In this document: positions 14,718-21,907 of the stretch, one piece after another
How positions within the stretch are numbered: the stretch's first letter is position 1
How the letters are laid out: each line of letters opens with the position of its first letter
From: a virus
Length of the DNA: 23,931 bases
Direction: 5' to 3' (one strand)
Virus record (IMG/VR): IMGVR_UViG_3300049847_000173
Location: 1-23,931 of that record
The notes under the pieces: generated by a model
Databases searched by the model: none
Seen by the model: the letters and a program-made list of their open reading frames with translations, nothing else
Told to the model about the DNA's origin: nothing
Translations under genes and position numbers: made by a program

Positions 14718-16915
14718 TGCGCGATCTCCGGCCCGCTGTACTGATTACCCAGCGGTAGGTCATTGCCCGGGGCGCCTTGTTCTGATGCCGGGCCAGCATC
14801 AGGGCGAGAGTTGGCCTCCCCAGAATCGACAAGGCCCGCATTTGCGGGCCCGGTGTCATCGTCTTGGAGGTCTTGCGCCACATCGGTGGCCAGCACCGTG
14901 GGCGGTTGCATCTTTTGCAGCAGCATGGCGATCACGCCCTTGAGCTCTTCTGTATCGCCACGGCTCTCAGCGTTGATCTTGGCCACCTGGATCTGGGCGT
15001 CAGCAGCAATGCGGGCCTTGTCGACACCGCTCTTGGCCTGGTCGAGCTGGTCCATGAGGTTGTGCATGGCCTGCTCCATCTGCTGGATGTGCTGCTGTAC
15101 CTCGGGCGGCAGTGGTGGCGGGCCGGCTGGCTCGCCGTCGTCGCCCTCTGCCTGGTCGCGCAGCTCTGGCGGCAGGGTCTTCTCGATGCGATCAGCGATC
15201 TCATCAGACATGGGCCAGTCCATGGAGCGCACGACCTTGTCACCCGCGATGTCCATCAGCTTGGGCCAGCTTTGGGCGGTCTGGATCATGCCGTCCACCG
15301 CTTCCTGGCGCATCGTGTCGTAGCTCGGGCCGCTGCTGACGGTGACCGAGTACTCGCCCACGGTCATGTCGTTGAGCACATTCTGAATAGCGCCAGTCTT
15401 GGGGTCTGGCTTTTGCTGCTCGGGAGGCACTGGCGTGTTGATCGGAACCGCCGACACCTTGCCATCCTTGCCCATGATCTGCAGCGTTCGCTGGGCGTCG
15501 TACACCTTGGGCCACATGTCGATGATGCAGCGGCCCACGTGGCGCAGCGTGATGTGCAGGTTGTCGATGTAGTGGAAATTGGCTGTCTCGCCCTGCTGGT
15601 CTCGGCGTTTGATGGCCACGCCGCTCGTCTCGTTGGATCGGGCGCCCAGGCTTGCATCAAAGATACCCGTGGTGGCCTTGATGTCGTCGCTGGCGTGCAT
15701 GGCCATGGCCAGGACGCCAGACGGCAGATCAGCCATGGGCTGACGCTGCGGAGGCGGTGCAAGCATGCCGCCCAGGCTTTTTGGCTTGTACTCCAAGAAG
15801 GGGAAGCTGCTGGTGTTGGCCGAGGCCCACTCGCTCTCGTGCCCCTCGAATTGGCCTTCGGCGCCAATGTACGGTGTCTTGGGGCGCAGCGCCACCTCTT
15901 CGGTGGCCGCCGTCATCCAGAAGTTGTACATGCGCGCCGGGTCTTTGGCGTTGCGGATCAGGCCGGAGCGGAACACCTTGCCGTCGATGTCGGTTTCGTC
16001 ACCATAGACCGGGAACACCGGAATCCACTTGCAGGGGATGTCGGCCCGATCAATGATCTGCGTGGCCGTGAGCTTGAACCATTGCACCGTGGTGCGGAAG
16101 CTGTCGCGCTCCTGCTTGATCGTCACGCCTGGCGGCAGCTCAAGCAGCTTGTCTTTGAAGCCGGATTCGCCATTGCTGAGCAGCACGACCTTGGCGGGCT
16201 CGCGGTGGATGCGGTAGTACTCGGCCAGGCGCACTGTGTCTTCATCGGCCCAGTCGTGCGCGGCGTCGCCCATCCCGCGAATCGCGTTGAGGTCATCGGC
16301 TGTAGCGTCGGGGTGCTCGACCTTGAACTCGGTGCGCGGCATCTTCACGGACAGGATGCACCACTGCTGGTCAGAGCCGTCAGGGTTGACGTGCGACGGG
16401 TCCATGTAGACCGTGAAGGGGTTTCGGATGCGCTTGAACTGGATCTCTTGGTCGAAGCTGTCTTCTCGACAATAGGCTGTGACCAAGCGGAAGTAGCCGA
16501 AGCCGATCTCAGCCGCGCTGTTGACCGCCGTGTCGTAGCACGTGCTGGCGTTGGAGGCGTACTCAACGTGGCGAATGCCGCCCTGGATCACCTCGGCCAC
16601 AGCCTTGTCGCCGTCGCCCACTGGGTGCACGTTGATGCTGGGTACGTTCTGGCGCTGTGCATTGGTGACCTGGTGCACGAAGGTTGGCAGCTTGTTCATG
16701 GTCAGGCACGGGCGCTGATCTCGCGTGCGCTGGGCCTTCACGGCCGGATCCCATTGGTCACCCTTCTTGAAGTTCAGGTCATCGATGGCCTCAGAACGGT
16801 TCTCGCTGTCAGCCGTAACACTGATCTGCATGCGGGCAATGCACTCGGCAATGATGGCCGCGTCGTCAGTGTCCTTGGCCAGCTCGTCGCCAGTGGCCGC
16901 CGTCTTGTCGCTCAT
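14714..16915 (-). CDS. Portal protein, P22 gp1-like
   Basis: This 733-residue protein (P22 portal has 725) forms the dodecameric ring through which DNA enters and leaves. Visible family segments include the N-terminal ADSENRSEAIDDLNFKKGDQW and PCLTMNKLPTFVHQVTNAQR. FKRIRNPFTVYMDPSHVNPD and LGARSNETSGVAIKRRDQQG also fit the family. The C-terminus is helical (PPLPPEVQQHIQQMEQAMHN and KSGVDKARIAADAQIQVAKI), the barrel or coiled-coil part of such portals. The ATG overlaps the stop of the upstream acetyltransferase gene as ATGA, with GAGG about 10 bases upstream. Confidence 0.93.
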   Translation of the reverse strand: MSDKTAATGDELAKDTDDAAIIAECIARMQISVTADSENRSEAIDDLNFKKGDQWDPAVKAQRTRDQRPCLTMNKLPTFVHQVTNAQRQNVPSINVHPVGDGDKAVAEVIQGGIRHVEYASNASTCYDTAVNSAAEIGFGYFRLVTAYCREDSFDQEIQFKRIRNPFTVYMDPSHVNPDGSDQQWCILSVKMPRTEFKVEHPDATADDLNAIRGMGDAAHDWADEDTVRLAEYYRIHREPAKVVLLSNGESGFKDKLLELPPGVTIKQERDSFRTTVQWFKLTATQIIDRADIPCKWIPVFPVYGDETDIDGKVFRSGLIRNAKDPARMYNFWMTAATEEVALRPKTPYIGAEGQFEGHESEWASANTSSFPFLEYKPKSLGGMLAPPPQRQPMADLPSGVLAMAMHASDDIKATTGIFDASLGARSNETSGVAIKRRDQQGETANFHYIDNLHITLRHVGRCIIDMWPKVYDAQRTLQIMGKDGKVSAVPINTPVPPEQQKPDPKTGAIQNVLNDMTVGEYSVTVSSGPSYDTMRQEAVDGMIQTAQSWPKLMDIAGDKVVRSMDWPMSDEIADRIEKTLPPELRDQAEGDDGEPAGPPPLPPEVQQHIQQMEQAMHNLMDQLDQAKSGVDKARIAADAQIQVAKINAESRGDTEELKGVIAMLLQKMQPPTVLATDVAQDLQDDDTGPANAGLVDSGEANSRPDAGPASEQGAPGNDLPLGNQYSGPEIAQ

Positions 16916-17289
16916 GAGTGCAAGGCCTCGATGGTTGGGTTCAGGCGCAGCAGGCGGGGCGTTGAGCCTGGCATGCGGGCCATCAGCACGGGGTCAGGCT
17001 GGATCACCTGAAAGCCAAAGGTGCGGGCGTACCAGTCGATGAGCTGCGTTTTGCCCATGGCGATGTGATCGCCGAATGGCTGTGGCCACAGCACCAGGAC
17101 GATGCCAGCGGCGTCAGCCTCTCGGCACACCGAGTGCATGAGGCTGGTGGCGTAGCCCTTGCCCTGCTCGCTCGCGGGCACCTGCAGGCAGGCCACTTCG
17201 CGGATGCCCTCGCGCATGGTTGCGGGCACGGCGTTGGTGCGGCGAACGCGGCACGTTGCGGCGCCAACCTTGTGATCTTTGGTTTCCAT
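16912..17289 (-). CDS. GNAT-family acetyltransferase between terminase and portal
   Basis: This 125-residue protein has an acetyl-CoA binding motif A at residues 31-56: VACLQVPASEQGKGYATSLM, with the Q-x-x-G-x-G/A loop at 41-47. A C-terminal WYARTFGFQV (86-95) is typical for the last strands of the fold. The expected reaction is acetyl transfer to an amine on a small molecule or protein. The substrate is unknown. The gene is tightly packed: 3 bases after the terminase stop, and overlapping the portal start as ATGA, so it is co-expressed with packaging genes. Possible roles are modification of a virion or host protein late in infection. It could equally be a cargo gene. Confidence 0.8.
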   Translation of the reverse strand: METKDHKVGAATCRVRRTNAVPATMREGIREVACLQVPASEQGKGYATSLMHSVCREADAAGIVLVLWPQPFGDHIAMGKTQLIDWYARTFGFQVIQPDPVLMARMPGSTPRLLRLNPTIEALHS

Positions 17290-17292
17290 CTG

Positions 17293-18609
17293 TCAGCCCA
17301 TCCAGGCAGTTGCGCCGCCCATGGCGATCTGGCGGGCGGTCGGGCGCGGTGTCTTCACCACGTTGTTTGTCAACTGGTCAGCGACCAGGCCCAGGTAGCG
17401 GAACGCGTCAGCGCCGTGGCTGAATTCGTCATGGCGTGGCGTGCCGGGCTCGCCCGTCGTCTTGCTCACGTTGCGGCGGTACCGCTTGAGGCACTCAATC
17501 AGCCGATGCACGCCCGGCGTGTCGTTGAACCAGATCCTGGGGAAGACCAGACGAGCGGTGCGAATGCCCTGCTCTACCTCGATATTGGGTGTCATCTGTG
17601 GCACGCGGCCCAGGGCCTCCAGCACCTCGCTATCGCTCTTGCCCGTCTGGTGACGAGTGGCGTAACCGTCATGGGGCAGCCAGTCATTGCCCCAGGTGTA
17701 GGGCTTGAGTGCGAGCTCGTCGCCCACAGGCTGAGTCGGGTCACGGGGCCTGATGTACTCATCGATGGCGCGGTGACTGTCTTCCAGATAGTCGATCACG
17801 CGCAGTTCGCTGGCGGCACGCTGAACCATGATGATGGACATGGAATCGTTCCAGCCAAGATCCCACACGGCGTGGGTCTTGAGCATGGGGTCGTGCGGCA
17901 CGCGGGTGATGCGGCCTTGCATGAGCACCTGGGCCATCTCTCCGGCATAGATTGCGCCCTGCACTGCTGGGCGGCACTGGCCTTCCCACACGTGCGCGTA
18001 CTCGTCGGCCGCCATGGTGGCCTTGGCGTGCAGGCGCTCCTTCTCCAGCTCTGCCGGGAACCACGGGTTGTCCCGCCAGTTCATGACGATGGACACAGTG
18101 TCGGGGTGCGGGCGCACGGCGGCGCGCTGGTGCGTCTCGTCGCTCTCCAGCTCTGGGTTGTAGCTGGCCCAGATCTCAGAGCCATCGGCCCGGATGGTCG
18201 GGGTGAGGATCTTCCACGACCTGGCCGTGATTGTCTGGGCCTCTTCCAGCCACACGCGGGTGTAGCCTTCCAGCGACTTGATGCTGTCGGCGGTCAGGTC
18301 GGACAGGCCACGGAAGGTGAAGGTGCTGCCGTTGCGCCCTCGGATCTCATTTGCCAGGATCTCGAAGAAGCTGCCCAGGCCCAGGGCCTCGATCTGGTCG
18401 CGCAGCAGCTGGTGCACAGACTGCTTGATGGAGGTCTGCACCTCACGGGCGCACAGGACGCGGTGCGGAGCGCTGGCCGCCTGAACCAGCAGGGCCCGGG
18501 CAATACCCCAGGACTTGCCGGAGCCACGGCCACCACGGACGAACTTGTAGCGGGCCGGTGAGAACAGGAGCGCGAGCGCCTCCGGGATGTTCACCGACGT
18601 TGCGGACAT
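17293..18609 (-). CDS. Terminase large subunit
   Basis: This 438-residue DNA-packaging motor has an N-terminal ATPase with Walker A GGRGSGKS at residues 26-33 and Walker B-like VWLEEAQ at 119-125. The motor-coupling motif region follows (ASYNPELESDE). The C-terminal RNase-H-like nuclease has an early acidic residue in AVWDLGWNDSMSIIM and a late one in EFSHGADAFRYLGLVADQL. This set is typical of the PBSX/Terminase_3 family. AAGG lies 5 bases before ATG 18609. A hairpin ends 17 bases upstream of the start. It opens the morphogenesis block. Confidence 0.95.
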   Translation of the reverse strand: MSATSVNIPEALALLFSPARYKFVRGGRGSGKSWGIARALLVQAASAPHRVLCAREVQTSIKQSVHQLLRDQIEALGLGSFFEILANEIRGRNGSTFTFRGLSDLTADSIKSLEGYTRVWLEEAQTITARSWKILTPTIRADGSEIWASYNPELESDETHQRAAVRPHPDTVSIVMNWRDNPWFPAELEKERLHAKATMAADEYAHVWEGQCRPAVQGAIYAGEMAQVLMQGRITRVPHDPMLKTHAVWDLGWNDSMSIIMVQRAASELRVIDYLEDSHRAIDEYIRPRDPTQPVGDELALKPYTWGNDWLPHDGYATRHQTGKSDSEVLEALGRVPQMTPNIEVEQGIRTARLVFPRIWFNDTPGVHRLIECLKRYRRNVSKTTGEPGTPRHDEFSHGADAFRYLGLVADQLTNNVVKTPRPTARQIAMGGATAWMG

Positions 18610-18626
18610 GCAGGCCTTGAAACGAC

Positions 18627-18659
18627 GAAGCCCGCCGGGCTTGGGGCCGGGCGGGCTTC
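18627..18659 (-). terminator. Hairpin before the terminase gene
   Basis: A perfect 10-bp stem (18627-18636 with 18650-18659) closes a 13-base loop. On the minus strand it is followed by GTCGTTTC rather than a clean U-run. It lies between a Q-position gene with a candidate promoter and the first late gene, which is where lambdoid phages place the terminator that Q overrides. Confidence 0.6.
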
Positions 18660-18697
18660 AGGAGATCTTTTCGGGCACGCTGGCGCCCTCGATAAGG

Positions 18698-18727
18698 ATT
18701 ACATCACAGAACACCCGCCAGCCGCAA
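18698..18727 (-). promoter_or_regulatory. Candidate late promoter upstream of terminase
   Basis: On the minus strand TTGCGG (18727-18722) and TGTAAT (18703-18698) are 18 bases apart. The -10 box matches sigma-70 consensus at 5 of 6 bases. The -35 matches at 3 of 6. Transcription would start near 18690, inside the gap ahead of the hairpin. It overlaps the end of the upstream gene. Such matches also arise by chance. Confidence 0.3.
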
Positions 18728-19090
18728 CAGCCCCGCCAGTTGCTCGCGTGCCTGCTGCACGGTCTCCTGCCTGCGCTTTGGGTCAGCTGGGAGCCTGGGC
18801 GAGATGAACACCTGCGCGCCTGCAGTGAGGTTGCGCGCTTCTTGGTGGATGGCGGCGCGCAGCACCTCGGGCAACTTGTCCACCGCAAAATCGACGGCCC
18901 GCATGATCTGTTCGTCCAGGTCATCATCGAAGGTGCCGTCGTCGCCGTTGCGGTGCTTGCCAGCGTTGTAATCGCCGCACACCAGCGCCTTGCCCTTCCA
19001 GGCCCGCACAGGCCGATAGTGCTGTTGCCACTGGTGCCACATGCACAGCAGCTCGTCGAGTGCCTCGGTCTGGAGCTGGTCAGCCACCAT
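18704..19090 (-). CDS. Possible late-gene regulator (antiterminator Q position)
   Basis: This 128-residue protein has two parts. The N-terminus is Gln/Trp-rich (ALDELLCMWHQWQQHYRP), with a polar acidic linker (GDDGTFDDDLDE). The C-terminal half is helical (IMRAVDFAVDKLPEVLRAAI, HQEARNLT, KRRQETVQQAREQLAGLLRL), with the pattern of DNA-binding proteins related to sigma region 4. Similar proteins occur in betaproteobacterial prophages between RusA and the terminase. Position at the end of the early operon, followed by a candidate promoter and hairpin, fits a Q-type activator, but the sequence alone does not prove this. The start at 19090 has GAAGGA 8 bases upstream. The ATG at 19099 lies directly against that site and was rejected. 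It overlaps the preceding gene by 11 bases. Confidence 0.72.
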   Translation of the reverse strand: MVADQLQTEALDELLCMWHQWQQHYRPVRAWKGKALVCGDYNAGKHRNGDDGTFDDDLDEQIMRAVDFAVDKLPEVLRAAIHQEARNLTAGAQVFISPRLPADPKRRQETVQQAREQLAGLLRLAGVL

Positions 19091-19391
19091 TTGCACCATC
19101 CTTCGGTTCGGGCTTTGTGAACGTGACTTTGAGCGATGCCTCGATGGGGCCGCCGTCTGCGCCCGTCACCTGCATGGGCAGCACCTTGCCCAGCAGTGCC
19201 ATGAACGGCGCAGGGTTTCGGCGCTTGGCCTGCTTGACCAGGTAGGCCACGCCACCGGCTTGGTCAAGGGCCTGCAGGATCATTTCCTTGAGCTGCGCCG
19301 TGGTCTTGTTGGGCGTGCCCTTGGGGCGGCCCTTGCCTGCGGCCGGGGGCTTGCGTTTTGCAGTTGTCGGCACTTGTTTGCTGTCTGTCAT
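19080..19391 (-). CDS. Putative terminase small subunit / DNA-binding protein
   Basis: This 103-residue protein has a basic Lys/Pro/Gly-rich N-terminus with an AT-hook-like GRPKGTPNKTT at about residues 21-31. A helical part follows (AQLKEMILQALDQAGGVAYL, VKQAKRRNPAPFMALLGKVL), then a beta-like tail (PMQVTGADGGPIEASLKVTF). Proteins of this kind are found just upstream of large terminase genes and are plausible site-recognition subunits. Here a 128-residue gene separates it from the large subunit. The ATG overlaps the previous stop as ATGA. AAAGGTG lies upstream. The terminase role is inferred. Confidence 0.65.
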   Translation of the reverse strand: MTDSKQVPTTAKRKPPAAGKGRPKGTPNKTTAQLKEMILQALDQAGGVAYLVKQAKRRNPAPFMALLGKVLPMQVTGADGGPIEASLKVTFTKPEPKDGANGG

Positions 19392-19552
19392 GGGATCACC
19401 TTTGAAACACGGTAGAGGACGCCAGCGATCTCAAAACGATCACCGACCCTGGCTTGCACGAGGGTGGGCATTTGCGCCTGGTGGGCGGCGTCGTAGTTGA
19501 GTTGGAGTGGGGACCAGTTGCCCCGGCCGACTCGGCGCAGGACGAGGGTCAT
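19388..19552 (-). CDS. Small conserved-type phage protein, 54 residues
   Basis: The sequence begins MTLVLRRVGRGNWSPLQLNY and ends ARVGDRFEIAGVLYRVSKVI plus Pro. The pattern suggests a small beta-barrel (VGDRFEIAGVLYRV). Both ends are joined to neighbours by ATGA overlaps (start within the previous stop at 19549-19552, stop within the next start at 19388-19391), and AAGGAA lies 6-7 bases before the ATG. This supports a genuine gene despite its size. The function is unknown. Confidence 0.72.
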   Translation of the reverse strand: MTLVLRRVGRGNWSPLQLNYDAAHQAQMPTLVQARVGDRFEIAGVLYRVSKVIP

Positions 19553-19758
19553 GCTGCTTTCCTTTGCCCGTCGCGCCAGGACTGCCAGGCTGGCCAGAAG
19601 CTACTGCGCGATCCTGGCTGGCGTCTTTTTGGGTTGCCATCCTTGTTGAGCACGATTGGGCCAACCATTCGGGTGGACTCGAAAGTCCAGGCACGCCCGG
19701 CATAGTCTGTGATCGTGTGCACAGGAGGCGGGTTGCAACAGCTGCAGATGGGATTCAC
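19549..19758 (-). CDS. Small Cys-containing protein, GTG start
   Basis: This 69-residue protein starts with a GTG that overlaps the RusA stop as GTGA and ends in an ATGA overlap with the next gene. The N-terminus has a CSCC cluster (residues 5-8), possibly metal-binding. The middle reads YAGRAWTFESTRMVGPIVLN and the end RRQPGSRSSFWPAWQSWRDG. It is a nin-region-type small protein of unknown function. Confidence 0.65.
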   Translation of the reverse strand: MNPICSCCNPPPVHTITDYAGRAWTFESTRMVGPIVLNKDGNPKRRQPGSRSSFWPAWQSWRDGQRKAA

Positions 19759-20210
19759 GCCACAGCCCCCAACAGCTCACCCTGCACCACGGGCAACACA
19801 ATGGGCGTGATGGTGACAACTACGCGGGCGCCATGCTCGTCTGGCTCCATGCGATCCAGGACAATGCGGCGATGCTGCTTGTCATCGACCCATGCCACAC
19901 CGTTGAGCGCATCAGAGAGCACCTTCTCGCAGTTGCCCAGGTCCATGCACATCACTGTGTCATCCCAAGCGTGGCCGTGCTTGCGTTGGCGGGTCTTCCA
20001 GTCCTGAGGGCGATGCGGGTAGAGCTGCAGGTGCAGTTGCACTCGCCCCGTGATCGGGGTGTGCACGCCGGCGGCTCGTGCCAGCTTGGCGACATCTGCG
20101 CGGTAGGCCTTGGCCTCCTTGGTTGGCACGATGCTGATGTGCGCGCCCAGCTTGACGGGCCGCCAGTAGCGGTTTGATGACACGGGATACGGCAAAGTGA
20201 GCGTGATCAT
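19755..20210 (-). CDS. rusA: Holliday junction resolvase RusA
   Basis: This 151-residue nuclease resolves four-way junctions formed during phage recombination and replication. The family start ITLTLPYPVSSNRYWRP is clear. The catalytic segment MDLGNCEKVLSDALNGVAWV followed by DDKQ carries the acidic residues and lysine of the RusA pattern (D..N..K...D.L......DD). E. coli RusA from prophage DLP12 has 120 residues. The extra length here includes a loop (RPQDWKTRQRKHGHAWDD). ATG 20210 overlaps the previous stop as ATGA. A longer frame to 20255 was rejected for lying inside the upstream gene. Confidence 0.92.
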   Translation of the reverse strand: MITLTLPYPVSSNRYWRPVKLGAHISIVPTKEAKAYRADVAKLARAAGVHTPITGRVQLHLQLYPHRPQDWKTRQRKHGHAWDDTVMCMDLGNCEKVLSDALNGVAWVDDKQHRRIVLDRMEPDEHGARVVVTITPIVLPVVQGELLGAVA

Positions 20211-20569
20211 GCTGCGCACCCCCGCAGAGACAGGACGATGGCCGTGCCCCAACAAAAGCCCAGACCGATCAGCACCATGCGGATCACCAGGCGGTCAAAC
20301 GTGGACCTGCAGCTGCATTCGCGGCCCTGGCCAACGGCGCAGCGCGTGCACTGCTCACCGCCAGTCGCCCGCGTTGCCTCGGTTGCCTGCGCTCCACTGC
20401 CTTGCAGCTGCTGCGCGGAGCTGCTCTGCGACTTGCGCTCCACGTGCCTTTGCCACTCCGGTAAGCCATGCAGACACCCAATCTCGGCCGTGTTGCACAC
20501 GCCATCGCAGGAGCTGGCGCACTTCGCACCGGTGGCGGTGCCTCTCGTCGGTTTGCATGGGGATTTCAT
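20207..20569 (-). CDS. Cys-rich protein with C-terminal membrane helix
   Basis: This 120-residue protein contains 11 cysteines, five in the first 32 residues and four in a cluster CTRC..CSC near residues 74-87. A hydrophobic helix follows near the C-terminus (MVLIGLGFCWGTAIVLSL). Strong G/C at third codon positions and ATGA overlaps at both ends support it as a gene. It could be a small membrane-anchored metal-binding or disulfide-bearing protein. No known family was recognised. Confidence 0.68.
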   Translation of the reverse strand: MKSPCKPTRGTATGAKCASSCDGVCNTAEIGCLHGLPEWQRHVERKSQSSSAQQLQGSGAQATEATRATGGEQCTRCAVGQGRECSCRSTFDRLVIRMVLIGLGFCWGTAIVLSLRGCAA

Positions 20570-21075
20570 GGGTTGGTCTCCTGGCTTGGTTTGCTCATGC
20601 CCAAGGCCTGGCGGTAGGTTTGGCGCTGGGCGAGCGTGACTTTTCGGCCCCGGAATGTGCCGTCGCGGGCATCACTGGCTGCCAGCTCGCGCAGGGTCTC
20701 CAGTGGGTCGCGCTCCTGGCGCGGCGTGCGGATTCCGGCGATCACCTGCTGCACCCGGGCGGGATCTGCCCGTGGGGCATCGAGTGCGGGCAGCGGGCGG
20801 TCTGGCCTGCGGTTGCAGATGGACTTGAACTGGAGCAGGTTTGGCGGCCGGTCTGGAGGCAAGTTGTCCAGCCCGTAGGCGATGGCCGACGGGTTCTGCT
20901 GGAGTTGCGCGAGAGCCCTGCCCCATGTGTCCATGAGGTTCTGCACATGGGCTTGAGGCGTAACGCCTACCGGGCATTCCCACTGCCGGTCGAACTCGGC
21001 ACCGTAGGTGGCGCGCATGGTGTCCCAGATCTTTCGGACCCAGGCTTCAGGGAGTGATGAGACGTGCTGTGACAT
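20566..21075 (-). CDS. Replication protein, lambda P-like helicase loader candidate
   Basis: This 169-residue protein follows the DUF1376-type protein gene with a 29-base overlap, as P follows O in lambda. The conserved-looking N-terminal half (LPEAWVRKIWDTMRATYGAEF, VQNLMDTWGRALAQL, NPSAIAYGLDNLPPDRPPNL) matches the Trp-spaced pattern of P-type proteins. A short C-terminal part reads ETLRELAASDARDGTFRGRK. GGAGA lies 6 bases before ATG. The proposed job is to recruit the host replicative helicase to the phage origin. It is shorter than lambda P (233 residues), so the assignment is by pattern and context. Confidence 0.62.
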   Translation of the reverse strand: MSQHVSSLPEAWVRKIWDTMRATYGAEFDRQWECPVGVTPQAHVQNLMDTWGRALAQLQQNPSAIAYGLDNLPPDRPPNLLQFKSICNRRPDRPLPALDAPRADPARVQQVIAGIRTPRQERDPLETLRELAASDARDGTFRGRKVTLAQRQTYRQALGMSKPSQETNP

Positions 21076-21907
21076 CGATGGTCTCCGGCGTGTTTTGCTG
21101 GGGCGCGATGGCTGCGCCGGTCATGAGTGCGGCGGTCTGCAACTGCACGTCCTTGCGAGTTTTGGGCATGGCGCCGTGGTGCACCTGCTGGGCGGTCTGG
21201 GCGGCCTCGATGCGCTGGCGCCTGAGTGTCCCCACGGCGTAGGCAAAGCCCTTGGATCGTTCGACGGCGGTGCGCGCTGCCCCCTGCGCCTCGGCATCGG
21301 TCACGCCCGCATCGGCCAGGGCGATGAGGTCGGGGTGGCCCGGGTTGGTGTCTGCGATGCCCGCCTGTCGCATGAGGCGGCACAGGTGCCCGGCCCGGGT
21401 GGGCTCGGCGGGGGCTGGCTTTGGCGGATCAGCGGACACACGCACAGCATCGGTGGAGGCACTCGGTGTGTGTGTATTTGGGTCTGGTGACTGGTGTCTG
21501 GTGTCTGGTGTCTGGTGAGCATTGCCTTCGCTATGCGTTCGCATTGCGTCCGGTGATGCGTTCGCATTGCCTTCGCTATGCGTTGGCTTTGCGCTCCATC
21601 TCGCTTGAGCGCTGCGCTTTGCCTTGGCTTGCTTGTCCTGGTAGCGGGCAATTTCTTCGTCACACCGGGTCTGATGCCACCCGTCGTCCTGAAGTTCGAA
21701 GAACTCTCTCAGCACCGAGTCGACGGCTTCGCGCTCGTCTTTGGAGCGAGCCCCTACAAGCCGCTGCACGGCCTTTGTGTCAGCAGGAAGGGGCTTCTCC
21801 TGGGCGTAATACTTGCGGATCAATCGACTGTAGGCCGCATCCTCGACAAACGACAGGTGTGCGGTGGCCTCAGCAAAGTCACCGATGTGATGCTCGTAAT
21901 AGTTCAA
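21047..21907 (-). CDS. Replication protein with DUF1376 (YdaU) domain, TTG start
   Basis: This 286-residue protein has residues 1 to about 100 forming the YdaU/DUF1376 domain: NYYEHHIGDFAEATAHLSFV, EDAAYSRLIRKYYAQEKPLP, then VDSVLREFFELQDDGWHQTR. This domain occurs in phage proteins that replace lambda O. Residues about 107-141 are low-complexity and repetitive (two copies of THSEGNA, then TPDTRHQSPDPNTH), encoded by repeated DNA words. The C-terminal part is helical (EAQGAARTAVERSKGFAYAV, then GTLRRQRIEAA). The start was set at the TTG 21907, which overlaps the previous stop as TTGA and has GGAGG 7 bases upstream. The 20-residue extension to 21967 lies inside the upstream gene and has no such site. 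Confidence 0.8.
   Translation of the reverse strand: MNYYEHHIGDFAEATAHLSFVEDAAYSRLIRKYYAQEKPLPADTKAVQRLVGARSKDEREAVDSVLREFFELQDDGWHQTRCDEEIARYQDKQAKAKRSAQARWSAKPTHSEGNANASPDAMRTHSEGNAHQTPDTRHQSPDPNTHTPSASTDAVRVSADPPKPAPAEPTRAGHLCRLMRQAGIADTNPGHPDLIALADAGVTDAEAQGAARTAVERSKGFAYAVGTLRRQRIEAAQTAQQVHHGAMPKTRKDVQLQTAALMTGAAIAPQQNTPETIDVTARLITP
21484..21584. repeat. Iteron-like repeats inside the replication gene; candidate origin
   Basis: Five tandem 7-base units CTGGTGW run from 21484 to 21518 (ends A, T, T, T, A). Right beside them a 21-base word occurs perfectly at 21519-21539 and 21564-21584. An overlapping 15-base word (ATGCGTTCGCATTGC) occurs at 21533-21547 and 21556-21570. Lambda's origin is likewise a cluster of iterons inside gene O. 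The 7-base unit is not a multiple of three, which argues for selection on DNA rather than on the peptide. Confidence 0.6.

Noticed and set aside
14864-17011. 715-codon open frame on the plus strand opposite the portal gene
   Set aside because: It mirrors a well-supported portal gene; G/C-rich third positions remove stops from one antisense frame. Its translation is His/Val/Leu/Arg-rich with no domain.
17065-18561. 498-codon plus-strand frame opposite the terminase gene
   Set aside because: Same antisense effect; the minus strand has clear Walker A and nuclease motifs.
21484-21518. Tandem short repeats considered as a CRISPR array
   Set aside because: Seven-base units with no spacers, inside a coding gene; an iteron reading fits better.
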